Shown here in pieces: positions 26,420 through 35,303 of a stretch of DNA of 64,000 nucleotides. Position numbers and translations under genes: made by a program. The DNA comes from Rhyzopertha dominica. Taxonomy: Eukaryota > Arthropoda > Insecta > Coleoptera > Bostrichidae. Below the pieces are notes generated by a model. It was not told the origin of the DNA and did no database searches. It worked only from the letters and a program-made list of their open reading frames with translations. Position 1 is the first letter of the stretch; each line of letters starts with the position of its first letter. Location: positions 19,277,786-19,341,785 of the forward strand of contig QCXZ01000041.1 of NCBI GenBank assembly GCA_025024175.1. Direction: 5' to 3'.

Positions 26420-26910
26420 CTTGTAAGTTTACAATTACAGCATATGAAGAAGACTTATGCCAATTAAAAAAATATGAAATATTTAAATGCAAGGTCGTTG
26501 ATGAAAACTGAGCATCAGCGCTTATTCATGCGGTATCAAAATGGCATATGTTTCGGTCAACCTCTGCAATTCACTGCAGAAACATTTTCTGGTCTTCCAA
26601 ATGCCAAGGAGTATACCTGTCATGCTTTCAAAAGATCGTCAGCTACATTATATTGGCCAACACAGGTATTGACGTGCTTGCTCTAAAGAGACATAACGCT
26701 TGGAAATCTGAATCCATTGCAGAGGGCTATGTTACAGAGAGTATCTCTAACAAGACTGAGGTAGCAGATATGATATTAAATAATTATTTATCATCAAAAA
26801 GACAAAATACTATCACACCGTCAGAAATTTCAAGCGTCGCAACTGCTATCAATAAATCATGCAAATCTTCTTATAACGGAAATATCAACAATGGCTTCAA
26901 AGGACACTAA
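26420..26910 (+). pseudogene. C-terminal half of a Crypton-like tyrosine recombinase, frameshifted
   Basis: The frame at 26474-26683 reads RLFMRYQNG and YTCHAFKRSSATL. It continues in a second frame (26548-26907) as LANTGIDVLALKRHNAWKS and then ESIAEGYVTESISNK. Together these match the C-terminal catalytic block of the tyrosine recombinases of Crypton-like transposons in insects: box II His, the second His of LKRHxxWxS, and the nucleophile Tyr in AEGY (codon 26728-26730). The two halves are separated by a small insertion near 26650 that shifts the frame. The HxxR motif normally reads His-x-Phe-Arg; here it is His-Ala-Phe-Lys, so a catalytic Arg is replaced as well. The enzyme is dead. The N-terminal part of the catalytic domain is not recognisable upstream; an N-terminal-like piece lies downstream instead. 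Confidence 0.82.
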
Positions 26911-27079
26911 AAATACAGCGGAAGCTTTGAAAGATCACGAAAAAGCGAGTTTTTTACACTGACATTTCAAAGCTGGCTAATAAATATAAAAAGCTGTTTT
27001 TGAGTTGCGTTAGAAAATGTCTTTACTTGCTTTCCTAGGGAATGCTTTTAAAGAATTTTGTTCAAAAAGCGAATCCCCC

Positions 27080-27190
27080 GAAAAACCTAGATTGGCATGC
27101 TTCAACAATGTGGTCTATGATTTCGTGGATAATCGCGGAGTAAAGGATTAACTAGTACAAATACAAGAATCTAATTAGATAATTTCCAAT
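27080..27190 (+). pseudogene. Possible N-terminal fragment of a Crypton-like tyrosine recombinase
   Basis: One frame reads WHASTMWSMISWIIAE, then after a stop RIN and YKYKNLI. This resembles the core-binding segment of the same recombinase family, usually like 'APSTLWSxYSMIRSTLxxxxxIDISKYxxLI'. It lies downstream of the C-terminal fragment in the same orientation, so the two pieces are in the wrong order for one simple copy. Two tandem relics or a rearrangement would explain it. The match is short. Confidence 0.35.
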
Positions 27191-27694
27191 CTCTTATAAT
27201 GCACATGAGTATATGTTACTGAAAGTATATTCCTTAAATAATGATTTAGATTTTTTCCCACAAAAGCGGTGAACGATTTCATTGAACAAAAAGATGTTGT
27301 ATTTTGTCTTCAGACCCATTTAAGTACGATGCAATCCTTGGAAAACGTTATCGTATTAAACATGTTCAGTTTATGTTGGTGCTTTGTGAAGAAAACGAGA
27401 AAAGACGGTTCTTTAATATGCCTCTGTCCAATTGGGAGTTTATCATAAACCAAAAAATACCCTTCGCTACAAAACTATACAAAGCAATACACGCCACGAA
27501 CTATACTTCCGTATAGTAATGTTCATTTAAAAAATGGTAATTAATGGACCATGGATGAGACGCATAAAGTCGTGTAACCTCTCATTTTTGACGGTTATTG
27601 AACCATACTTGTTTTTTTACGATCAGACTACGTTTAGATTTTGAAACTGTTAGAACTGACTGTAACCTATGTCAACCCTGAAAACACAGTTGCT
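27191..27694. other. No assignable feature
   Basis: A 70-codon plus-strand frame (27304-27516) is open but resembles nothing known. It could belong to the degraded recombinase element just upstream, which cannot be shown. Confidence 0.35.
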
Positions 27695-28570
27695 AAAACC
27701 GCTGCAAATTGAATCAATACTTCTACATCCAATTGTCAAAATGACATTTACGTTTTTATTTCTTTTACTACGAGTATACAATTAGTAATCAGGTTTTGAG
27801 CATTTTTTCTCTCTACACATTTTTTCTAAGACAAACGGTAAATAAATTCTTAAAATCTGTTTTTTTCCTAACAACTCGAAAAGTATTAACTTAACAAAAA
27901 AATTACAAGAGTGCTTTCCCATATAATACCAAAATTTAAAAAAAATCGTACGAACGGGGACCAGAATACGTTTTTTGGAAATATTAGGAAATTTCAAAAT
28001 TTTGAATAAATTTTGTGACACTTTTTGTAAGAAATTTTTTTTCCTATCCGATGGTATTTTCATTTTTTAATATATTAAATATATTTGGAGATATTTAGGA
28101 AAAACCGTTTTCTTTAAGTGACGCGTTTTTGCTAATATCTTCTAAACAATTTGCTGCAACGAAAATTTATAAGACCGAATAATACTCGTAGTTATACTAC
28201 TAATCACATACTAAATCGAAAAAAATAAAAAATAAAAATTTGCAAAAAGGGTAGTTACCCCCAATTTCGCCCTCTTTCCGATACCCTACTTACCTCAAAA
28301 CAATAGGTCGCTTTGTGTAGTTGGAGATTTATATGTTTGCCAAATTTCAAGTTCATATAGGTATTAAGCCTTTCGAAAGTTATCGTGTCCACAAACAAAA
28401 CCACAGACACAGGCACACAGACACACCGACACACAGACAAGAAATTTTTTTTGCTCAAATTTTGCTTTTTTGCGTTTTCGACCATTTTAAAGCGAATGAG
28501 CAAATAAAAATGTTTGAAATTTTTTTTTTAGCGATACAATACTTCCTATCCGTTGGATGTGGAAGTAAAA
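27695..28570 (+). repeat. Dispersed repeat family R1, copy B (longest copy)
   Basis: Starts with AAAACCGCTGCAAATTGAA and ends with CCGTTGGATGTGGAAGTAAA. Against copies A and C it is the longest (876 bp). Near its right end the sequence ACTTCCTATCC-GTT-GGATGTGGAAGT can fold into an imperfect terminal hairpin. At the left end ACTTCTACATCCAA gives an inverted match to the right end, but the shared homology runs about 25 bp further outward on the left than on the right. Frames inside (27782-28063, 28255-28503, 28321-28647) are by-products of repeat composition. Confidence 0.8.
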
Positions 28571-28859
28571 TTGACAAATACTGCAAATCACGTCACGCGA
28601 CTATGCAACCGCAAAAGGCTTTTTGCATGGGAATTTTTTCGTTTTGAAAATAATGTTAATCTTGTATATATTGTATGTAATTAGATCTAATATAATATTC
28701 AAAGTACGTTATATGCATTTAAGATCATGTGCCCTGACTCTTCGAGCTATTTAAAAAAAACATGAACTTACCTAAATGCGCTTTCGAACCGGTCAGTCAT
28801 CGGTAAAAAGTTACATTTTTTTAGTTGTACATCACCCACAAGTAAGAAAATACGTAACA

Positions 28860-29210
28860 GTAGTGAAAACCCAACAGAACGTCGTACGTTCTATTTAATA
28901 TACCACTTTATTGAGCACTTGCGAAATTGTAAAAGGAGAAATTCTGGTCTGCAATTTTCACGCACCCATTTCTGCGGCATTCGTCAGCCAATTCAAGATA
29001 ATTGCTTAATTAGACCGATGGCAGTCGCAGAGGGTATCCCATCGGCAGATCGTAAACAGCCACCGAGAAAGGAAATCATATCGAATTGCACAACTCAAAA
29101 AATGAGCTCGCATAATAGCTAGGAAGTCCATTTACCGTTGAGCTCTCTCGTAATCCCTTTATCTGTTATATCCAGCCGTTTATGGACAGAGCTTGGTTGG
29201 AATGAAGGTA
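28860..29210. other. GC-elevated island
   Basis: Higher GC than the flanks, with TAATTA-like words (TTGCTTAATTAGACC near 29003) inside. A 67-codon plus-strand frame (28919-29122) shows no known family. Candidate regulatory element by inference. Confidence 0.25.
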
Positions 29211-29689
29211 CGTTTTTTTATTGCTATCGAATTACATTTATTTCTGGGCGAGTTGTAGTAGTCCGTGGACGGACTATAAAAAATGGCATAATGGCACCTA
29301 AACATATTTAGCTACATAATTAGCATTCTAATATAATGAGTTCTTAAAACTACTTTGGTATCAAGATATTATTATGATTTGTTATACTGACTTGATTTAA
29401 TTTTTGTTGTAGAATCGATCATAAGTATAAGACTGCACTTTTTCACATTAATTTATACATATTTAGTTATGCTCTATATAAAAAGAACAAAACCGTTGGT
29501 CTGTTTCTAGTCTTTACTAAGAGATTGGATGTTGCCGATCGCTATTATTAGACTCGAAAATTACGGTATTAGGGGGGTTGCGAATAAATGGTATTGTTCG
29601 TATTTAGATAACAAAAGTTATCGGTAAGTTTAAGTTAGAGGATCGAGTGGGAACACTGAATTATATGTACTATAAAATCGGGTTTTTCA

Positions 29690-29886
29690 CAAAAAAGGCA
29701 ATTTGTGACTGATCTTGTTTCTGCTGTTTAGCAATGAACTTAACAACTTATTGCCGGATATTATTGGTAATTTAAAACATTTTAGCTTGTGTCAATATGC
29801 CGATGATGTTTCCATTGTCGTTAAAGAAGAAATCTTTAATTACTACATAAACCTCTGCCAAAATTTTGTGAAATCTAATAACCGGA
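29690..29886 (+). pseudogene. LINE reverse transcriptase fragment with YADD motif
   Basis: From 29694 the frame reads KGNL-stop-LILFLLFSNEL, matching the 'QGSVLGPLLFxLFINDL' RT block, and continues through LLPDIIG to CQYADDVSIVV, with the catalytic Tyr-Ala-Asp-Asp at 29796-29807. The spacing between the two motifs is normal. Nothing recognisable lies on either side, so this is a short, old fragment of a non-LTR retrotransposon. The stop codon where Gly-Pro or similar residues should be shows it is inactive. Confidence 0.75.
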
Positions 29887-29887
29887 T

Positions 29888-29917
29888 GATTGATCGATTT
29901 ATTGATTGATTGATTGA
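29888..29917 (+). repeat. GATT microsatellite
   Basis: A short run of GATT units with one interruption (TGATCGATTTATTGATTGAT and on) directly follows the RT fragment. It could mark the end of the inserted element. Confidence 0.7.
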
Positions 29918-31198
29918 ACCAGCGTACGATCAGCATTTCTGCCACTCCCGGTTATACCGCCGGGCCTGCCGTCTACGCTGGGTTGGAGGGGCATGTTAAG
30001 GACATATAAGGACTGGAGTGGGAAAGTTATATAGATACATTCAGATTCTTTAAAGGACTGTTGTAAGGTTCTCCACTTATTGTTTAAGGTTGCGTTATAA
30101 ATGCGTATTTGACATTCGCCACTGCTTCACTGTGACAACTAAAATGTACTTGCTAACTACAATTATCCTGCCGTGGTCCTTTGTATTCCTTCTAGAACAC
30201 CAATCATCTAACCAAGTTTTTAATTGACTGGTTATGACAAAATTAGCTATTTAAAGTATTTGCCTCCCAAACGCATTAATCGCTTCCTATTCAGACCGTA
30301 CGTTTCCTTTTCAAGCAAACCTTAACCCTGACAGTGAGCTTTCATTGTATAATAACAACGGAATTTTATATACGTCCGAAGGTAGCTGTATATGGATTGC
30401 GGTTGCACAATGCCGAGTTCATACGCGCAGTGGCCTTAGATAACAAACGGTGCCGCCTGTGTTCGTCGTTTCACCGTCGTTATTTTTTCAAGTAGGCGCT
30501 GAAACGCCTTTCAGATGTTGTTCGCGTTACGCGCTTAAGTTGAAAAAGTGTTTTTAAAACACAAAGATGATGTACGCAGATGTGCTGTACTTTTGCAAAT
30601 AAGGAAAAATGACCAGCATTTTTTAAAGTTCTTATATCTTTCCTTTGGAAAGAGTTCATACAAGTGTTGATAAAACGGCACACTAGAATAAAACATGTCA
30701 TAACTTCCAAAAACACTCAGAGGTTTAATTATTCGATTACTAATAAATAAGTGTTAAAGGGTAAAACGTCTACATAAAGAACGCGAACCCACTCATTCTT
30801 ACACTTACGGCATTGGATACATCTCACCTGATTTGAAACGTAAAAATGTTTGACCACAAAATAAACAAGAGACATCAGTTTATTTTTCAGCATCGTCAAA
30901 CTTCCTCTTTAAACGCATCATTATGCTTAATTTAAGCTATAAAACTAGTCAATAACGTAGGAGTTTTTAACCATTTTCCACTTCATTTGTGAAGCAAGGA
31001 AATTGCGCTAAAGTCACGTTCTCAGAAAAGTTTTTTTTTATTCTTGCCTCTTATTGTTGGTTGAAGTTTTAGATGTGATCGGCAAGGGGAGTCATCGTTG
31101 TCAATGGTATTAGACCTTGTCTGTTTCTGGTTGAAATATCTATATCTATAGGCTTAAATCAAAACCTCCTCTGAATTAGCTTCCCCTACCTGAGCATA
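29918..31198. other. No assignable gene; mixed composition
   Basis: The first 80 bases are GC-rich (CCGCCGGGCCTGCCG near 29960) and may be remnant of an insertion. A further GC-elevated patch lies near 30380-30500. A minus-strand frame of 78 codons (30480-30716) is not recognisable. Confidence 0.35.
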
Positions 31199-31533
31199 TT
31201 TTTTAATTTGCCTGTTGTAGTTGGTGGTGCAGACAAATGCTCTGGAAGAAATGTCGGGATTTATTGGCCAAATACCTGTATTCCTGAAATTTCTGGCTGC
31301 ATTTTCTACGGTAGCAGATTTTTCCTGTGCTATACGAAATGTCCCTTTTGGGATTGGTTTTCCATCGTTGGACTTTTTTTTGCTTATTATGGGCATCTAT
31401 GATTGAGCAGTACAAATGAATCAATGGTTGCATCAACAATCTTCTGAAAATGATGCATCAACTTAATAAAAAGTTGGCTTGTGATCCACCCAGACTCTTG
31501 ATGATGGCCAAAGAACTCTGTAGGAGCCATTTG
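31199..31533 (-). pseudogene. pogo/Tigger-like DDE transposase remnant
   Basis: Reading the minus strand from 31533 downward: APTEFFGHHQESGWITSQLF and IKLMHHFQKIV, then VLLNHR, which follows the family block 'APPGSLGxxxxSGWMTxELFxxxLxHF ... VLLxLDNHxSH'. In another frame, 31360-31200, comes GKPIPKGTFRIAQEKSATVE and NFRNTGIWPINPDI, matching the C-terminal 'FxxTGIxPxNPDxF' block. The roughly 60-100 residues that normally separate these blocks, including the second catalytic Asp region and the 'LQPLDVxxFxPLK' segment, are missing, so the copy has an internal deletion plus a frameshift. Inactive. Confidence 0.75.
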
Positions 31534-31888
31534 CTAGTACCATTTGTTGATTTTGAACCACATTTATAGCATTTTGCGTTCTGATAACATGACTGTTTAT
31601 CAGCTTTTCTCCTGAATATACCAACCACTTCTATAATTATAATCCTGAAAAAACATACATCGGACGGCACAGTCTGAGTCAAGCAGCAACCGCTGTGGGC
31701 AAAATAGCATACACCATTTAGTCCTACATACAGGTATGGCATTTTACCGAAGATAAACATTTTACACATAACCTACCTACCCTCATTTGAACAAGAGCAA
31801 GCCGTACTGAATTTAATTAACTTTTAAGTTTGGAAAAACAATGAGCTCTACACGGCATAAATACAGCGATCCCTCCAGTTGCATTGTC
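31534..31888 (-). other. Possible upstream part of the pogo-like remnant, not assignable
   Basis: A 103-codon minus-strand frame (31458-31769) covers this interval but in a different register from the transposase. The expected upstream blocks of a pogo-type enzyme could not be read with confidence. Confidence 0.25.
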
Positions 31889-31897
31889 ATTGAACAT
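31889..31897 (+). repeat. 9-bp target site duplication (left) of foldback element
   Basis: ATTGAACAT precedes the element end ACCGCCGTG and is repeated exactly at 33363-33371, after the complementary end CACGGCGGT. A 7-bp reading with TACCGCCG ends is also possible because of the symmetrical bases, but 9 bp gives exactly symmetrical termini. Confidence 0.85.
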
Positions 31898-33362
31898 ACC
31901 GCCGTGAAAGCAGCAGCCAAAACGTAGCAGCCGGTTTTCCGATAATGCCCGAGCCAACCAATGGAGTAACTAAAATAGAGTGCGGTTTGGCTGCTGGCTG
32001 CCCAAAAAATGGCTGCTAGCTATTAAGTGGCCACTAGCTGCAGACCAAGCGGCAGCTAACAGTAATACTCTAAAAGATTTGATATTAAGCAAACGCTTAC
32101 TATCTCATCGTCAGCCGGGAAACGGAAAATGAATTCAATTAAACAAACATAAATAAAAAAATAAATCTCGTGTACGACGCATAGTAGCATTTTAATATTC
32201 GAACTGTGTCTTTTACGTTAGGTTAGTAGTCATCTCTCAAAAAAGGCCATCATCTCTATTTGGGATTTTGGGGGTTAAATTCGTCCCTAAACATCGAAAA
32301 AAATCATATCTCGGGAACGACACATAGTAGCATTTTCATATTCGAACGGTTTCTTTTAAGTTAGGTCAGCAGTCATCTCTCAAAAGGGCATCATCTCTAT
32401 TTGGAAGATCCCAAATAGAGATGATGCCCTTTTGAGATATGACTGCTGCCCTAACTTAAAAGACACCGTTCGAATATGAAAATGCTACTATGTGTCGTTT
32501 CCGAGATATGATTTTTTTCGTTCTGTAGTGGCGAATTTAGCCCCCAAGATCCAAAATAGAGACGATGCCCTTTTGATAGATGACTGCTGACCTAACTTAA
32601 AAGACACAGTTCGAATTTGAAAATGCTACTATGTGTCGTTCCCGAGATATGATTTTTTTCGGTGTTTAGGACCGAATTTAACCCCCAAGATTCCAAATAG
32701 AGATGATGCCCTTTTGAGAGATGACTACTGACCTAACTTAAAAGACACAGTTCGAATATGAAAATGCTACTATGTGTCGTTCCCGAGATATGATTTCTTC
32801 GGTCTTTAGGGGCGAATTTAACTCCCAAGATCCCAAATAAAGATGATGCCCTTTTGAGAGATGACTGCTGACCTAACTTAAAAGAACCCGTTCGAATATT
32901 AAAATGCTACTATGTGTCGTTCCCGAGATATGATTTTTTTCGATCTTTAGGGGTGAATTTAACCCCCAAGATCCCAAATAGAGATGATTGCCTTGTTTGA
33001 GAGATGACTACTGACCTAACGCACAAGACACAGTTCGAATATTAAAATGCTACTATGCGTCGTACACGAGATTTATTTTTTTATTTATGTTTGTTTAATT
33101 GAATTCATTTTCCGTTTCTCGGCTGACGATAAGATAGTAAGCGTTTGCTTAATATCAAATCTTTTTAGAGTATTACTCTTGGCTGCCGCTTGGTCTGCAG
33201 CTAGCGGCCACTTAATAGCTAGCAGCCATTTTTTGGGCAGCCTGCAGCCATTTCGTAGGCAGCCAGCAGCCAAACCGCACTCTATTTTAGTTACTCCATT
33301 GGTTGGCTCGGGTATTATCGGAAAACCGGCTGCTACGTTTTGGCTGCTGCTTTCACGGCGGT
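31898..33362. mobile_element. Foldback / Mutator-like element with long inverted arms and internal tandem repeats
   Basis: The 1465-bp element starts ACCGCCGTGAAAGCAGCAG and ends with its reverse complement, and the two arms stay complementary for hundreds of bases. The outer parts (about 31898-32190 and 33030-33362) match nearly base for base, except that the right arm holds an extra unit of about 23 bp (around 33238-33262, ending TTTCGTAGGCAGCC). The inner parts consist of a unit of about 141 bp. The word CCAAATAGAGATGATG, or a close variant, starts at 32411, 32551, 32693, 32833 and 32974 in the right arm, and its complement starts at 32248 and 32389 in the left arm. The palindrome centre is near 32405-32410. 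Flanks are the 9-bp duplication ATTGAACAT. Long arms with internal tandem repeats plus 9-bp duplications are typical of Drosophila foldback elements, which belong to the Mutator superfamily. There is no transposase, so it is non-autonomous. The frames at 33047-33375 are arm sequence, not genes. Confidence 0.92.
32248..33030. repeat. 141-bp tandem repeat array inside the foldback element
   Basis: Unit starts in the right arm are spaced 140, 142, 140 and 141 bp. Each unit carries CCTTTTGAGAGATGACT, ACCTAACTTAAAAGACAC, AATGCTACTATGTGTCG and GAGATATGATTTTTTTCG in the same order. The left arm has just over one unit in inverted orientation. Unequal copy number between arms fits expansion by slippage or unequal exchange. 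Confidence 0.9.
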
Positions 33363-33371
33363 ATTGAACAT
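33363..33371 (+). repeat. 9-bp target site duplication (right) of foldback element
   Basis: ATTGAACAT follows the terminal CACGGCGGT and equals the left copy at 31889-31897. Confidence 0.85.
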
Positions 33372-34920
33372 ACACTATACGCTAAGAGAGGGTGTCTGTT
33401 ATATAGTCGGCTTTCTTCGCATGGATTGTTAGAAACATGAATAAGCTCTATGCAGTTTTATTTTAATACGCCATTGTAGGCCAGTTTACCTTAGAGAAGC
33501 TATGTATTACAAAATAAAATAAAGATCTTTCGCCTTAAAAATAGGCTACTTTTACATCATGAGAATGGGATGTCAGAAGTTGATAAAGAAGTGTATATTT
33601 TTAAAGGAGAGATGTGAAATAGCAGTGATTCTGTATATACAGTAGGAAGATACTTAGTCGAGCTGGAGTTATTTACAAAAAAAAACTATACCAATTAAAT
33701 AGATATACATAATAAAAAGTAACAGATCTATAAACAAAGTGCAGTGAGAGACAAATGGACTTATTACATTTTAAGTGTATTTACCGTACGTCGCTCACTT
33801 CGTGGAGCAACTAAAAATGACATGAGGCAATCCTGTGCACTGATTTTGGTTACGGTTACCACAGTGATGGACAACTGTATAATATGAAAATATTAGCTCA
33901 TTGTGAGCGAACGTCAGTTTTCAATAGGAAACGCTGGGAAAAATAATCAAACGCGGATTTAATTTATCCTGACACGCGCTTACTACACAGGCAATAAATA
34001 GCGCGGCGTTCTTCCAAGAAAGCCAAGGTGTCTTATTTTTCAATGAAACCGGGAATCAGCCGTAGACTACATGTCTCTCGACTCTCAGGGACGGTTGACG
34101 AAAAAAAGTCAGCAACGCCTCGTTGTAGGTATGTAGCGCACCCATTTCAACATCGAAGGCCGTTTCGCTGCAATGTTAAACAATTGCGGTTACCTAAGTA
34201 GTCGACCTGTCTCTAAACATTTTCTTCTGCTTCTAGTAGGCACGACACGACTGCTCGGTCAGCTGTCACCAAGACGGATGCGCTGAGAGCAAATGAATCG
34301 CGTATGGAAAGAGATCGGTANCGNGATGGACGGACNAGGTACAACAAACGCGCAAATGTAGATATTTACGTTTTACTAAAAATTATAGCGAAATGATGTT
34401 AAAATACCCGAAATTTAGCACGGAATTCAATAAAACTAAGTTACACTTTTCAAAACCATGATAATAAATTCAAATAAGGAAATCCCAATCATGAAGTCTT
34501 GCATTGCTTTACGTGTCTGCTCCATACCAACTGTTTTCGTTGGCTGGATATGAATGTATACGTTCAGTATAGAAGCAACGCTTCTTTCCTATTTCTCAAT
34601 AACTGATTTAAAGCATAGTAAAATACAGGTTCTAGTAACCAGAAGAGAAAATCATCAGATGCTCCTGAAAAACGAAATGTGAAAAAATCTCATTTACATA
34701 CGATAAAGATGACGATTAAGGTTTGCCCTTTGAAAAAATCCCCACTAGTTGTTAATTATTAATTTGTTGCCGACTTTTGGAAATGATATGACCATAATCA
34801 CTGATAAATATTGCACGTCCTTATTTTAGTGACTGGTATTAGACCAGTATACCTGAACAAATAACACACGTTAATATATTGCGATATTTTGAGCCACAGT
34901 TAATCGAACTACGAAATTCG
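33372..34920. other. AT-rich DNA, GC-elevated island at about 33890-34340
   Basis: No gene seen. The island contains words such as AATCAAACGCGGATTTAATT (33945-33964) and three ambiguous bases near 34321-34336, and no useful open frame. Candidate conserved non-coding sequence by composition only. Confidence 0.35.
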
Positions 34921-34921
34921 A

Positions 34922-35010
34922 TCTTTTTCAGTTCATATATATGAATTCATGCAATATTTATTGTTCGTCATATATAATATGTTTGGATTATAATTAGCTA
35001 CTGGTCGCCA
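34922..35010 (+). repeat. Headless copy of the SINE tail region
   Basis: CTTTTTCAGTTCATATATAT (starting near 34924) and the following AATTCAT ... TATATAATAT(G/A)TTTG(G/A)ATT(A/G)TAATTAGC are repeated at about 35187-35303, downstream of the tRNA-like head at 35106. This copy lacks the tRNA-like part and lacks about 35 bases after ATATATG that the other copy has. It is either a second, truncated insertion or a local duplication. Confidence 0.7.
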
Positions 35011-35105
35011 TAATCTGACCACCGCAGCGAATTACCCTCTGAAACTCGAAAATACTGAGCAACTAGCGATTCAGCTGCAAAAGCGCAGTATGGCCTTCAG
35101 CTTCA

Positions 35106-35303
35106 GCTTAGATAGTTCAGTGGTTACAGCGTTTGACTAGCGTTCAAAAGGTCCCGGTTTCAAATCCCGGTCAAAGCTGGCAATACTTTTTCAGTTCATA
35201 TATATGCCTGTTAACCCATTAAAATATCACGTACGTTCATTAAAAATGAATTCATAAATACTTATCTTTAATTATATATAATATATTTGAATTGTAATTA
35301 GCC
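35106..35303 (+). mobile_element. tRNA-derived SINE, copy 1
   Basis: Positions 35106-35177 fold as a tRNA: acceptor GCTTAGA pairs with TCAAAGC (six of seven pairs), a box A-like TAGTTCAGTGGTTACAGC, an anticodon stem TTTGA/TCAAA with loop CTAGCGT, and a box B-like GTTTCAAATCC. The T stem has one mismatch. It is followed by GGCAATACTTTTTCAGTTC, shared with the copy at 60379, and then an AT-rich tail ending near TAATTAGC. A tRNA-like RNA polymerase III promoter joined to a family-specific tail is the usual build of a SINE. The sequence is degenerate enough that it is unlikely to be a working tRNA gene. Confidence 0.8.

Noticed and set aside
27695..28570. Helitron assignment for repeat R1 because of a hairpin near one end
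   Set aside because: The end after the hairpin is GGAAGTAA, not CTRR, and the opposite end does not start with TC in a fixed position.
28255..28647. Frames of 82 and 108 codons as genes
   Set aside because: They lie largely in dispersed repeat R1 copy B, and the same sequence is found broken in copies A and C.
31458..31769. SDVCFFR in the minus frame as the pogo LQPLDV block
   Set aside because: It lies upstream of the SGW-T block, while in the family it comes after it; the similarity is short and most likely chance.
33047..33375. Overlapping frames of 96 and 106 codons as genes
   Set aside because: They lie entirely in the right arm of the foldback element and overlap on opposite strands; repeat sequence explains them.
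35106..35177. Functional tRNA gene with an Ala- or Thr-type anticodon loop
   Set aside because: The fold has mismatches in the acceptor and T stems, and a second, more decayed copy with the same tail exists at 60379, which points to a SINE.
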